The notes: generated by a model not told the origin, from the letters alone. Shown: positions 52,247 through 61,146, counted from the stretch's first letter. The stretch: 64,000 nt of DNA from Microbacterium radiodurans (GCF_008710705.1 NZ_VYRZ01000003.1:672758-736757), one strand, 5' to 3'. Program-made: numbers and translations.

Positions 52247-52313
52247 CGGAGGGGATCTGCGCCGCGGAGGCTGTTCCGGCCAGAACCGTCCTCCGTCCCG
52301 CAGATCTCCTCCG
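52247..52313. terminator. palindrome downstream of the MFS gene
   Basis: CGGAGGGGATCTGCG (52247-52261) and CGCAGATCTCCTCCG (52299-52313) pair at 14 of 15 positions, with inner GTTC/GAAC pairing. It lies 11 bases after the stop of the minus-strand MFS gene and is probably its terminator. Confidence 0.65.
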
Positions 52314-52324
52314 ACTGGTGATTG

Positions 52325-53629
52325 TCAGGCGTCGCCCTGGCCGATGTCGGCGGCCTCGGCGACGGCAGTCTCGTGCGGACGGCCGAGGTGACCGAGCGTG
52401 CGCCCGGCGACGGTCATGATGCCGATCGCGATGATCAGCGCGCCGACCCCGAGCCAGTAGGGCGCGCTCGGGGTCACCGCAGCCGCCAGGGGGCCGGCGA
52501 CCGCGGGAGCGATCGCGCCGCCGATGAATCGCACGCCCGAGTAGGTGCCGCTCGCGACGTTCCGCGGCAGATCGGTCGCCTCCATGACGGCCTCGGTCAG
52601 GGCGGTGTTCAAGACGCCGAGGAAGAGACCCGCGACGATGACGGTGGTGATGAGCACACCCGCATCGTCGATCCCGATGGCGAGCACGGCCTCGGCCACG
52701 GCGAGCAGCCCGAGCATCGCGAACAGCACCGGGCGCAGCCCCAGTCGGCGCGTCAGCACGGGAGCCGCGAGCACCGAGGTGAGTGCGACGGCGAGACCCC
52801 ATCCGAAGAAGACGAGGCCGAGCTCGTGCGCCCCGAACGTCATGCCGGCTCCCGCTGCGGCCGCCTCGATCGGGTACGGGCTGTAGGCGAGGAGGACGAA
52901 GAAGGCGACGTTGTAGAAGAAGGCCGTCAGCGACAGCGTGAGGAGCGCAGGGTTGCGCAGCGCGCGGAACGACGCGAAGAACGACACCTTCGCGGGCGCG
53001 GCGGCGCCGGCGGCGGGCGCGGGGGAGCGGAAGACGACGAGGATCGCCAGAAGGGCGAGGGCCATGAGAGCCGCGGTGCCGAAGAACGGCCCGCGCCACG
53101 AGAGCTCGCCCAGCGCCCCGCCGAGCAGCGGTCCGACCGCGAGTCCGATCCCGAGCGACGCCTCGTACAGCACGATCGCCTGTCGGCTGCCTCCGCTGGC
53201 GGCCCCGACGATGGCGGCGAGCGCCGTCGCGATGAACAGGGCGTTGCCGACGCCCCATCCCGCGCGGAAGCCGATGATCTCCACCACACCGCCTGACAGG
53301 CCGGCCGCCGCGGCGAACACCACGATGAGGGCGAGTCCGACGAGCAGAGTCCTCTTGACGCCCAGGCGCGAAGACACCCAGCTCGCGAAGAGCATGACGA
53401 TGCCGGTGATGAACAGATAGCTCGTGAACAGGAGCATCGTCTCGGACGGCGTCGCCTCGAGCTCGCGGCTGATGGCGGGAAGGATCGGGTCGACCAGCCC
53501 GATGCCCATGAACGACACCGTGCACGCGAACGCGATCGCCCACACGGCGACCGGCTGCCGCCAGATCGAGGTTCCGCCACCACTCGGCTGCGTGGTCGCC
53601 GCGGCGTGCGTCGCGGTCGTCGCGGTCAT
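52325..53629 (-). CDS. MFS efflux transporter
   Basis: The 434-residue protein has 12 membrane helices with drug:H+ antiporter features: FMGIGLVDPILPAISRELEA in helix 1, the loop 2-3 motif SSRLGVKRTLLVGL and the helix-5 motif GIGLAVGPLLGGALGELSWR. It is encoded 34 bases after the MarR regulator in one operon, the usual layout of a ligand-inducible pump. The substrate is unknown. Confidence 0.93.
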   Translation of the reverse strand: MTATTATHAAATTQPSGGGTSIWRQPVAVWAIAFACTVSFMGIGLVDPILPAISRELEATPSETMLLFTSYLFITGIVMLFASWVSSRLGVKRTLLVGLALIVVFAAAAGLSGGVVEIIGFRAGWGVGNALFIATALAAIVGAASGGSRQAIVLYEASLGIGLAVGPLLGGALGELSWRGPFFGTAALMALALLAILVVFRSPAPAAGAAAPAKVSFFASFRALRNPALLTLSLTAFFYNVAFFVLLAYSPYPIEAAAAGAGMTFGAHELGLVFFGWGLAVALTSVLAAPVLTRRLGLRPVLFAMLGLLAVAEAVLAIGIDDAGVLITTVIVAGLFLGVLNTALTEAVMEATDLPRNVASGTYSGVRFIGGAIAPAVAGPLAAAVTPSAPYWLGVGALIIAIGIMTVAGRTLGHLGRPHETAVAEAADIGQGDA

Positions 53630-53663
53630 GATTCCTCCACCTGTTCCGTCCTCATCTCGTCGT

Positions 53664-54134
53664 TCATCGCAGTTCGGGCTCGCCGAGCAGCGCTTCGAGC
53701 AGATCCGCCGCGCGCGCGAGCGCCGCCCGGTCCGTCTCGTCGAGCCGGTCCCAAGCCGGGCTCGTCAACCGCCGCGCCTCCTCCCGGAAGCTCCGGAACT
53801 GGGCGCGACCGGTGTCGGTGATCGATACGAGCGATGCGCGCCCGTCCGTAGGATCGGCGGTCCGCGTGACCAGACCGTCTCGCTCCATACGCCGGACGAG
53901 CGTCGTCATGGTCGGCTGACTGACGCGCTGCCACTCGGCCAGATCGCTGACCCGCGTCGCCCCCAACTCGTCGAGAGCCGCCAAGGTCCGCCACGTGCCG
54001 GCCGCAGTCGGCGACTCGACACGCCGTGCGACGGCCCGGTTGTAGCGGCTGGACGCCGACATCAGGCGGATCGCCGCGCTCGGGAAGCCGTCGCTCCCAC
54101 CAGCGTCATCACGAGCAACCTCCGAAAACTGCAT
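53664..54134 (-). CDS. MarR family transcriptional regulator
   Basis: The 156-residue protein has the MarR winged helix at residues 45-110: ATRVSDLAEWQRVSQPTMTT, LVRRMERDGLV and the wing DPTDGRASLVSITDTG. The flanking helices make the dimer. It is co-transcribed with the downstream MFS pump and probably represses both. TATAGT ends exactly 6 bases before the ATG, so the mRNA is probably leaderless and the promoter overlaps the likely operator. Confidence 0.94.
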   Translation of the reverse strand: MQFSEVARDDAGGSDGFPSAAIRLMSASSRYNRAVARRVESPTAAGTWRTLAALDELGATRVSDLAEWQRVSQPTMTTLVRRMERDGLVTRTADPTDGRASLVSITDTGRAQFRSFREEARRLTSPAWDRLDETDRAALARAADLLEALLGEPELR

Positions 54135-54150
54135 AGCAAAACTATATACC
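54132..54150 (-). promoter_or_regulatory. promoter and likely operator of the MarR/MFS operon
   Basis: On the minus strand TATAGT (54146-54141) is a near-perfect -10 element. ATAG (54134-54137) and CTAT (54142-54145) form an inverted repeat over it in an unusually AT-rich stretch. Repression by the MarR protein at this site is inference. Confidence 0.5.
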
Positions 54151-54207
54151 TTGCGCCGGGCGGCGGCGCTAAGCTGACCGCGCCCACCAACCAGCCCTCG
54201 GAGGATG

Positions 54208-55113
54208 ATGAACCAGCACCGCGCACCCGAGGTCCTCGTCGTCGGCGAAGCTCTCGTGGACATCGTCCGCTCGGGCGAGGGCGACGTCGAGCACGTCGGC
54301 GGGAGCCCCGCGAACGTGGCGCTCGGGCTCGGCAGGCAGGGCGTTGCGGTGGCCCTCCTCACCCGCATCGGCGACGACGCGCGCGGCCGCAGCATCCGAG
54401 AGCATGTGGCCGCCGCCGGCGTCGATGTGCTCGCTGCGTCGACGACCGCCGACCCCACCTCGACCGCGGTCGCGACGATCGGCGCAGACGGATCCGCAGA
54501 CTACGAGTTCGACATCCGGTGGGACATCGACCCGAGCGCGACCCCTGCGACGGCCCGCATCGTCCACACCGGCTCCATCGCCGCATTCCTCGAGCCCGGC
54601 GCCGGGCGGGTCCGCGAACTCATCGCACGAGCCGGCGACGCGATCGTGACATTCGACCCGAACATCCGGCCCGCCCTTCTCGGTGAACGCGACGACGCGG
54701 TCCGGACCTTCGAGTCGATCGTGCCGCTCTGCACGATCGTGAAGATGAGCGACGAGGATGCCGCGTGGCTCTATCCCGGTGCCGCGGTCACCGAGGTGCT
54801 CGACCGCCTCCTGTGCCTCGGCGCCGAGGCCGGGTCGATCACCCGCGGGGGCGACGGCGCGATCCTGGCCTCGGCGCGGGGCGCCGTCGAGGTCCCGGGC
54901 GTCGCCGTCGCCGCGGTCGACACCATCGGTGCGGGCGACACGTTCATGGCTTCGCTGATCCATTCGGCACTCCGCGACGGCATCCCGAGTACGCCGGAGC
55001 AACTGGCGACCGCGGGCGGGCGCGCCGCGCGGGCGGCTGCGATCACGGTCTCGCGAGCCGGCGCCGACCTCCCCTGGTCACGCGAGCTGGACGGCCCCTT
55101 CGAGGCGAGCTGA
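54208..55113 (+). CDS. PfkB family carbohydrate kinase (fructokinase-like)
   Basis: The protein has about 301 residues. N-terminal sugar-binding motif VVGEALVDIVRSGEGDVEHV, then GGSPANVALGLGRQG (PfkB signature 1), VTFDPNIRPALLGE and the catalytic DTIGAGDTFMASLI (signature 2, Asp as base). This pattern fits fructokinases or similar sugar kinases. Starts at 54205 and 54208 are both possible after GGAGG. It is divergent from the MarR operon. No sugar transporter is adjacent. Confidence 0.92.
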   Translation: MNQHRAPEVLVVGEALVDIVRSGEGDVEHVGGSPANVALGLGRQGVAVALLTRIGDDARGRSIREHVAAAGVDVLAASTTADPTSTAVATIGADGSADYEFDIRWDIDPSATPATARIVHTGSIAAFLEPGAGRVRELIARAGDAIVTFDPNIRPALLGERDDAVRTFESIVPLCTIVKMSDEDAAWLYPGAAVTEVLDRLLCLGAEAGSITRGGDGAILASARGAVEVPGVAVAAVDTIGAGDTFMASLIHSALRDGIPSTPEQLATAGGRAARAAAITVSRAGADLPWSRELDGPFEAS

Positions 55114-55644
55114 TCACCGGCCGACGTCGTCGGATCCGCGCAGCGCCGACAGCGACTCCGCCTGCTGACGCTGGGCGGCTGCTTCGGCCGTCTCGTCCGT
55201 CGGCCAAGCTCGGGGCTGCGCGCCGGCGAGAACCCGATCGAGAGGAACCCAGCCCCACCACGCCGGCGCCGTCCAGCCGGGGGGCGGCGGCAGCGACTCG
55301 ACCTCGTGGATGCGGTCGATGCGCACTCTGTCCCACGCGTGGATGATGCGGCCGTCGCCGAGGCTCAGCCCGACATGCCCCCAGGAACCCTCGACACCGT
55401 CGATGACGCCGACGGCGTCGTAGAACACGAATGCGCCGCGGGGCGGGTCGCCCGTCCGGCGGTGGTCACGGTAGAGGTCGGCCGAGTCGGCCGCGGAGTC
55501 GCCGCCGAACACCTCGAGATCGTTGGGCCGCTCTACCGCATCCTCGACGAAGGCGAGGCAGCGTGTGGCGTAGGCGGGGGAGCCGAGACGGGCTCGCGCC
55601 CACTCGATGGCGTGGTCGGCGATCTGGCTCGTGCTCCGGTGCAT
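55114..55644 (-). CDS. hypothetical protein, possibly NlpC/P60-like
   Basis: The 176-residue protein has a Cys followed by helices (YATRCLAFVEDAVE, near residue 29) and later GAFVFYDAVGVIDGVEGSWGHVGLSLGDGRIIHAWD. There the WGHVGLSLGDG His and IIHAW resemble the His sites of NlpC/P60 or CHAP amidases. No signal peptide is present, so a wall-hydrolase role is uncertain. TACGCT ends 6 bases before the ATG, suggesting a leaderless start. It converges with the sugar kinase, ending directly after its stop. Confidence 0.75.
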   Translation of the reverse strand: MHRSTSQIADHAIEWARARLGSPAYATRCLAFVEDAVERPNDLEVFGGDSAADSADLYRDHRRTGDPPRGAFVFYDAVGVIDGVEGSWGHVGLSLGDGRIIHAWDRVRIDRIHEVESLPPPPGWTAPAWWGWVPLDRVLAGAQPRAWPTDETAEAAAQRQQAESLSALRGSDDVGR

Positions 55645-55695
55645 CGCACGAGCGTAGGGGAGGCGGGCCGTGGTACGCCAGAGCGCACACGACGA

Positions 55696-55738
55696 TGCCC
55701 CCGGCATCCTTCTCGCGAGAAAGGACGCCGGGGGCATT
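55696..55738. terminator. strong hairpin downstream of the 31-residue gene
   Basis: ATGCCCCCGGC (55696-55706) pairs perfectly with GCCGGGGGCAT (55728-55738), with an inner TCCTT/AAGGA extension. It lies 12 bases after the small gene stop on the minus strand. Confidence 0.8.
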
Positions 55739-55749
55739 CGTGTCAGCTG

Positions 55750-55845
55750 TCAGCGGCCGCCGTTGATGAGTCCGAGCCATTGACCGAACGGCTTCTCGCC
55801 GCGTATGTCGGTGTGGTGCTCGGCCTGCTCTTCGTGCGTGATCAT
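55750..55845 (-). CDS. small protein, 31 aa
   Basis: The frame starts MITHEEQAEHHTDIRGEKPF and ends GQWLGLINGGR. GGAGG lies 6 bases before the ATG and a strong hairpin follows 12 bases after the stop, so the unit has all the marks of a real gene. It is His/Glu-rich in the N-terminal half with a short hydrophobic end. I do not recognise it. Confidence 0.6.
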   Translation of the reverse strand: MITHEEQAEHHTDIRGEKPFGQWLGLINGGR

Positions 55846-55931
55846 CTCGATCCTCCCCGCCTCGTGCTTTTCTCGATCCTGCACGGGGGACGGCTGCAAC
55901 GGAGGGTCCTTGACGCCGGCCCATCGAGGCG

Positions 55932-56303
55932 TTATCCGCGCGCAGGAAGCTGCTGCAGCGTCCACGAGTTGCCGTCGGGGTCGTCGAAGGTGACGAAGCG
56001 TCCCCAGTCCTGCTCGTCGACGCCGCGCGCGTCCACCCCCGCCTCACGCAGTCGTGCGAGCGCTGCGTCGGCGTCCGCGACAACGGCCTGGACGTTGTCG
56101 CGCGACCCGGGTGCGAGCCGGCTGCCGAGGCCGGTGCCGATCGCGATCGAGCAGGCCGATCCCGGTGGCGTCAGCTGCACGAACCGCAGCCCCTCGTACG
56201 GGGTCTCATCGTGGTCGGCGTGGAAGCCGATCCGCGTGTAGAACTCCTTCGACCTGTCGACGTCGGCGACCGGCACGAAGATGAGCTCGATCTTCAGATC
56301 CAT
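55932..56303 (-). CDS. VOC family (glyoxalase/bleomycin resistance-like) protein
   Basis: The 123-residue protein starts LKIELIFVPVADVDRSKEFYTRIGF and ends FVTFDDPDGNSWTLQQL, the paired beta-alpha-beta motifs of the vicinal-oxygen-chelate fold. The usual first His is absent (IELIF) and Glu in the first strand could replace it. The function is unknown. AGGAG lies 7 bases before the ATG. Confidence 0.9.
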   Translation of the reverse strand: MDLKIELIFVPVADVDRSKEFYTRIGFHADHDETPYEGLRFVQLTPPGSACSIAIGTGLGSRLAPGSRDNVQAVVADADAALARLREAGVDARGVDEQDWGRFVTFDDPDGNSWTLQQLPARG

Positions 56304-56448
56304 GACACGCTCCTTCGCTGTCGTCCTCGTCGACGCGCTCGTCGACATCGACGGGATGCCGCGAAGGCTACGCCCCATCGCCGACACGGCGCGAGACCGA
56401 TGCGATCCTCCTCGGCGCGGACGGCCCGCTCCTCCTACAATCGAGGAC

Positions 56449-56874
56449 GTGCCGGAAACCACCGCCCCGCAGCGCGAACCGAGATTCAGTCCCGTAATCG
56501 CGCTGATCGCGGTGTCGGCGTCCTGGGAGGGACGGCTGTCGGCTGCGCTCCGCGATCTCGGGCTGTCGACCCGCAAGTTCGGACTGCTCGGTCACATCGG
56601 CTCCGAGCCCGGGATCTCGTTCTCGGAACTGGCCCGCCGCTCGCACATCACCGTGCAGTCGGCGCACACGGCCGTCCGCACGCTCGTCGACGAGGGACTC
56701 GTCGCCGATGCGACCGCTCACGCGGGATCCGCATCGGATCTCCGGATCACGGCGAAGGGGATCGCGGTCATGGAGCAGGCGCACCAGCGTCTGCTCGAGC
56801 TCGACTCTACGCTGAGCGACAACATGCCCCGGCTGGCCCAGTCGATGGACGGCGTCCGCGCAGGAATCGTCTAG
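56449..56874 (+). CDS. MarR family transcriptional regulator
   Basis: The 141-residue protein has a MarR-type winged helix: LSTRKFGLLGHIGSEPGISF, SELARRSHITVQSAHTAVRTL, then VDEGLVAD and the wing SASDLRITAKG. The target is unknown; the divergent VOC gene is the nearest candidate. TACAAT (56436-56441) ends 7 bases before the GTG start. Confidence 0.88.
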   Translation: MPETTAPQREPRFSPVIALIAVSASWEGRLSAALRDLGLSTRKFGLLGHIGSEPGISFSELARRSHITVQSAHTAVRTLVDEGLVADATAHAGSASDLRITAKGIAVMEQAHQRLLELDSTLSDNMPRLAQSMDGVRAGIV

Positions 56875-56896
56875 GCCGTCCGGATAGGGTTCGGGG

Positions 56897-57358
56897 GTGT
56901 TCCGAACCCCGCTGACCGCCTTCCGTTCACTCGCGATCGCGGAAGCGATCTCGTGGACGCTGCTCATCCTCGGACTGGTGATCCGCGCGCTGTTCGACCT
57001 GCCCGTCGCGGTCACGATCGGCGGCGGCATCCACGGGTTCGTCTTCCTCTGCTACGGCGCGACGGCCGTGCTCGTCGCATGGAACAACCGGTGGCCGCTC
57101 GTGCCGACCGTCTGCGCGGTCGGCGCCGCCGTCATCCCGTACGCGACCATCCCCACCGAGATCGTGCTGCGCCGGCGCGGTCGCCTCGCCGGATCCTGGC
57201 GCACCGAGGCGAGCGACGATCCGCGCGACGCGCGTGCGCTCGATCGGCTCCTGCGCTGGTTCGTCAACCGGCCGATCGTGCTCGCCGTCATCCTCGCGGT
57301 CGGGATCGTCGCCGCATACACCGCGCTTCTCGTCATCGGGCCTCCCGGTCGCGCGTAG
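56897..57358 (+). CDS. DUF3817 family membrane protein
   Basis: The 153-residue protein has four membrane helices. The DUF3817 features are FRSLAIAEAISWTLLILG at the N-terminus, GGGIHGFVFLCYG in the second helix and WPLVPTVCAVGAAVIPYATI in the third. The function is unknown. TAGGGT ends exactly 6 bases before the GTG start (leaderless). Confidence 0.9.
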   Translation: MFRTPLTAFRSLAIAEAISWTLLILGLVIRALFDLPVAVTIGGGIHGFVFLCYGATAVLVAWNNRWPLVPTVCAVGAAVIPYATIPTEIVLRRRGRLAGSWRTEASDDPRDARALDRLLRWFVNRPIVLAVILAVGIVAAYTALLVIGPPGRA

Positions 57359-57367
57359 CGTCGACGG

Positions 57368-57814
57368 ATGCTGCGCACCCTCGCGCGAGCCCTGCTCGCC
57401 GCCCTCCTCATCGCCGCCGGCGTCGCGCACCTGACCGTGCTGCGCCGCGGGTACCGGATAGCCGTGCCCGACTGGGCGACCCGCCTCCTGCGCACGGACA
57501 AGGACATGATCGTGGTCGCCAGCGGCGCCGTCGAGATCGTTCTGGGAGCGGCCGTGATCGGTCTCCCGCGCGAGCGGCGCCGGGTCGGCGCGGCCGTCGC
57601 CGCCTTCTTCGCGGCCGTGTTCCCCGGCAACGTCCATCAATGGCGGACCGGCGCATCGGCGCCCGGCCTCGACACGGATCGCCGGCGGGCCGCGCGACTG
57701 CTGCTGCAGCCCGTGCTCGTGATCTGGACGATCTGGGCCACGGGGGAGCCCCGCGACACGCCCGGGCGAGCAGTTCGGCGGCGTGCAACAGTGCGACACG
57801 GAATTTCTCGGTGA
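57368..57814 (+). CDS. DoxX-like membrane protein
   Basis: The 148-residue protein has four hydrophobic helices: ALLAALLIAAGVAHLTVL, IVVASGAVEIVLGAAVIGL, GAAVAAFFAAVFPGNVHQW and LLLQPVLVIWTIWA. The third holds the PGNVHQW stretch typical of DoxX relatives. The role is unknown. TAGCGT ends 6 bases before the ATG (leaderless). Confidence 0.85.
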   Translation: MLRTLARALLAALLIAAGVAHLTVLRRGYRIAVPDWATRLLRTDKDMIVVASGAVEIVLGAAVIGLPRERRRVGAAVAAFFAAVFPGNVHQWRTGASAPGLDTDRRRAARLLLQPVLVIWTIWATGEPRDTPGRAVRRRATVRHGISR

Positions 57815-57837
57815 CACGCCACGTTTGGTTGCCTGTC

Positions 57838-58581
57838 ATGGTGAGCACATCCGCGTCCGCAGCAAACGACTATCTCGCATGGGCGGAGTCCCGCCGCGCG
57901 GCCGTGACCGCGCCGCTCGGTTCCCTCTCCCTCGTCCTGACCTCCTGGTCGGCGCCCGGAGAACCGGCCGTGCCCGACGAGGAGGCGCGCGCCGGGCACC
58001 CGGTCGACGCGCAGCTCACCCGGCTCCAGCGCAGCGACATCGAGTCGGGTCTGCCGCAGGAGGGTTACCGCATCTGGCGGGAGGACTCACCGGCCCGTGA
58101 GGCGTTCGAGGACATCGAGCGCTGGGACTACGACCCGGCGTGGGTGCTCGAGGGCCGCTTCGAGCTCGTCGACGAGGACCGCGTCGTCCCGTTCGAGCAC
58201 ATCAAGGACGGCGGTGCGACCCGTGGCCTGCCGGTCTCGGGAGATCTCGTCTTCGACATCGACGGCACCGAGTACCGTCTCGCCGCGTTCGACACGAACT
58301 ACGGCGGACCGAAGCTCCATCTCGTCTTCGGCGATCGCACCAACGGCGCCGAGAGCTACGGCGCCGGCCGGTTCCTCTTCCTCGATCACCCCGGCGCGAC
58401 CGGCGACCTCGTCCCCGGCGACAGCATCCCGGTGACGGTCGACTTCAACCGCGCGGTCGTTCCGCCGTGCGGTTTCTCGAATCAGATGAACTGCCCGCTG
58501 CCGCCGCTGCAGAACCGCCTTCCGTTCCCCGTCCGCGCGGGCGAGAAGAAGGTCCGCTACGCCGGCGACTTCGCCCTCTGA
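57838..58581 (+). CDS. DUF1684 domain protein
   Basis: The 247-residue soluble protein has the DUF1684 features: LAWAESRRAAVTAPLGSL at the N-terminus, FDTNYGGPKLHLVFGDRTNG, GAGRFLFLDHP and the Cys-containing end VVPPCGFSNQMNCPLPPLQN followed by RLPFPVRAGEK. The function of the family is unknown. It lies 70 bases upstream of the peptide transporter operon and may belong to it. Confidence 0.9.
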   Translation: MVSTSASAANDYLAWAESRRAAVTAPLGSLSLVLTSWSAPGEPAVPDEEARAGHPVDAQLTRLQRSDIESGLPQEGYRIWREDSPAREAFEDIERWDYDPAWVLEGRFELVDEDRVVPFEHIKDGGATRGLPVSGDLVFDIDGTEYRLAAFDTNYGGPKLHLVFGDRTNGAESYGAGRFLFLDHPGATGDLVPGDSIPVTVDFNRAVVPPCGFSNQMNCPLPPLQNRLPFPVRAGEKKVRYAGDFAL

Positions 58582-58651
58582 ACATCCCCCGAAACGGTCG
58601 CGCGCCCGCACCTCGCGCCGCCGCATCCCACTCCACAGCAAAGGAAACCCC

Positions 58652-60163
58652 GTGACCTCACGCGGCCTCTCCCGGTTCGCCGTCGCCACCGCCGCGGCGA
58701 CGGCCGGTCTTCTCGTCCTCGCCGGATGCTCCGGCGCCGCCGATCCGGCGGACTCCGCCGCCGGCGACTCGAACGTCGAGATCGTCGTCGGCTCCCAGAA
58801 CGAGCCCACCAACCTCGACCAGATCTTCGGCGGATCCTCCGGTGTCACCGAGGTGTTCACCGGCAACGTCTACGAAGGCCTGTTCCGGATCACCGATGAC
58901 GCCGAGGTCGAGCCGCTGCTCGCGTCGTCGACCGAGATCTCGGACGACGGACTGACCTATACGTTCACCCTCGAGGAGGCGACCTTCCACTCCGGCAAGG
59001 AGCTCACCGCCGAGGACGTGAAGTACAGCCTCGAGCGTTTCGTCGGCGAGGAGTCGATCGCCGCGCGCAAGCGTCAGCTCAGCGTCATCGACACCGTCAC
59101 GGCCGTCGACGACAAGACCGTCGAGGTGACCCTGTCGCAGCCCTCGATCAGCTTCACGTACAACCTCGGCTACGTCTGGATCGTGAACGAGGATGCCGGC
59201 GACCTCACCGCCAGCGAAGACGGCACCGGGCCCTACGCCCTCGCGGACTACCGCAAGGGCGACTCGATCAGCCTCGAGGTGAACGACGAGTACTGGGGCG
59301 ACGCACCCGCCAACGGCGGCGTGGTCTACCAGTACTACGCCGACCCGACGGCGCTGAACAACGCCCTGACGACCGGCGCGGTCGATCTCGTGACGAGCCA
59401 GTCGAACCCCGACAGCATCGGCGAGTTCGAGGCGGCCGGCTTCCAGATCATCGAGGGCACCTCGACGACGAAGGAGCTGCTCGCGTTCAACGACCGGGTC
59501 GCGCCGTTCGACGACGTCCGCGTCCGCAAGGCGATCTATTCCGCCATCGACCGCGAGAAGCTCCTCGACGCGATCTGGGACGGGCGCGGCGAACTGATCG
59601 GCTCGATGGTCCCGCCGTCGGAGCCGTGGTACATCGACCTCGCCGACAACAACCCGTACGACCCCGAGCTCTCCGAGCAGCTGCTCGCCGAGGCCGGGCA
59701 GTCGGGCGGCTTCACGTTCACGGTCGACACCCCCGACTCCGGCGTCCACTCGACCGTCGCCGAGTTCCTGAAGTCGGAGCTCGCCAAGGTGGGCATCACG
59801 CTCGAGATCAACATCATCACCGACGACGAGTGGTACCAGAAGGTCTACACCGAGAAGAACTTCGAGGCGACGCTGCAGGGTCACGTCAACGACCGAGACA
59901 TCAACTTCTACGGCAACCCCGACTTCTACTGGGGCTACGACAACGCCGACGTGCAGACATGGCTGGCCGACTCGGAGGCCGCGGCATCCGTCGAGGAGCA
60001 GACCGAGCTCATCAAGAAGGCGAACCAGCAGATCTCCGATGACGCCGCGAGCGTCTGGCTCTACCTGAACCCGCAGCTGCGCATCGCGGCCGAGGGCGTC
60101 TCGGGCGTGCCGAAGAACGGTCTGAACTCGCTCTTCTACGTCTCCGACATCACGAAGGCCTGA
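58652..60163 (+). CDS. peptide-type ABC transporter substrate-binding lipoprotein
   Basis: The 503-residue protein has a lipoprotein signal (lipobox VLAGCSG, mature Cys near residue 25) and a family 5 binding domain: EIVVGSQNEPTNLDQIFGG, NVYEGLFRITDDAEVEPLLA, LTAEDVKYSLERFV and DVRVRKAIYSAIDRE. It delivers a dipeptide, oligopeptide or similar ligand to the permeases that follow. GTG start after AAAGGAAA. First gene of a five-gene operon. Confidence 0.94.
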   Translation: MTSRGLSRFAVATAAATAGLLVLAGCSGAADPADSAAGDSNVEIVVGSQNEPTNLDQIFGGSSGVTEVFTGNVYEGLFRITDDAEVEPLLASSTEISDDGLTYTFTLEEATFHSGKELTAEDVKYSLERFVGEESIAARKRQLSVIDTVTAVDDKTVEVTLSQPSISFTYNLGYVWIVNEDAGDLTASEDGTGPYALADYRKGDSISLEVNDEYWGDAPANGGVVYQYYADPTALNNALTTGAVDLVTSQSNPDSIGEFEAAGFQIIEGTSTTKELLAFNDRVAPFDDVRVRKAIYSAIDREKLLDAIWDGRGELIGSMVPPSEPWYIDLADNNPYDPELSEQLLAEAGQSGGFTFTVDTPDSGVHSTVAEFLKSELAKVGITLEINIITDDEWYQKVYTEKNFEATLQGHVNDRDINFYGNPDFYWGYDNADVQTWLADSEAAASVEEQTELIKKANQQISDDAASVWLYLNPQLRIAAEGVSGVPKNGLNSLFYVSDITKA

Positions 60164-61146
60164 TCTCCATCACCCGGTATCTGTTCCGACGGACAGGATT
60201 GCTGCTGCTGGCGTTCGCGCTGGCGGTGGTGATCCTGTTCGTCGTGCTGCGTGTGCTCGGCAACCCGGTGTTCGCGCTCATCTCGGTCGGAGCGACCGAC
60301 GCCGAGATCGCCGCGGCCGCGGCGCGCCTGGGCGTCGACCGACCGATCCACGAGCAGTTCCTGTCGTACCTCGGACAGCTCGCGAGCTTCGACCTCGGTC
60401 GCTCGTTCACGAACAACCTGCCGGTGGGCGACGAGATCCTGCGGCGCCTGAACGTCACGCTTCCGCTCACGCTGATCGCTTTCGCGCTGTCGGTCCTCAT
60501 CGCCGTTCCGGTCGGCTTCGTCGCGGCGTGGAAGTCGCGCACCTGGTACGGCACGGCGTTCTCCGCCGTGTCGCAGCTCGGCGGCGCGATCCCCGTCTTC
60601 TGGGTCGGCATCCTGCTCGTCGCCGTCTTCGCCCTGAACTGGCGCCTCCTCCCGGCCGGCGGCTTCCCCCGTCGCGATTGGGAGGACCCCGCGGCCGCCC
60701 TCGTGTCGCTCACCCTCCCCGTGCTGACGATCGCGCTCGTCTCGGGCAGCGACCTGGCCCGCTACGTGCGCAGCGCCACGCTCGACATCCTCGGGCAGCA
60801 GTACCTGCGCGCCGCCCGCGCCACGGGGCAGAGTTTCACCACCGCGCTGTGGCGGCACGGGGTGCGCAACGCCGCCCCGCCGCTCATCGCAATACTCGCG
60901 ATCCAGCTGTCGACGACGTTCGTCGGCGCAGTCATCATCGAGCGCGTATTCGCCCTGCCGGGACTGGGTGACATGCTTCTCGTCGGCATCAAGGAACAGG
61001 ATTTCCCGAGCGTGCAGGGCGTTCTGCTGTTCTCGACGGCGCTCGTGCTGCTGCTCGGGTTCGCGGCCGACATCCTCCAGCGCGTCATCGATCCGCGGCT
61101 GCGCGACACCATCTCCGGCAACCGGCGATCGAAGGCGGCGGCATGA
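60160..61146 (+). CDS. peptide-type ABC transporter permease, DppB type
   Basis: The DppB-type permease has six membrane helices and the EAA loop YLRAARATGQSFTTALWRHG near residue 230. The conserved N-terminus RYLFRRTGLLLLAFALA begins before any ATG or GTG. I extend to CTG at 60160, which overlaps the upstream stop as CTGA, like the ATGA overlaps between later genes. The nearest canonical start is TTG at 60199, which would lose the basic anchor. The exact start is uncertain; the gene is not. Confidence 0.88.
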   Translation: MISITRYLFRRTGLLLLAFALAVVILFVVLRVLGNPVFALISVGATDAEIAAAAARLGVDRPIHEQFLSYLGQLASFDLGRSFTNNLPVGDEILRRLNVTLPLTLIAFALSVLIAVPVGFVAAWKSRTWYGTAFSAVSQLGGAIPVFWVGILLVAVFALNWRLLPAGGFPRRDWEDPAAALVSLTLPVLTIALVSGSDLARYVRSATLDILGQQYLRAARATGQSFTTALWRHGVRNAAPPLIAILAIQLSTTFVGAVIIERVFALPGLGDMLLVGIKEQDFPSVQGVLLFSTALVLLLGFAADILQRVIDPRLRDTISGNRRSKAAA

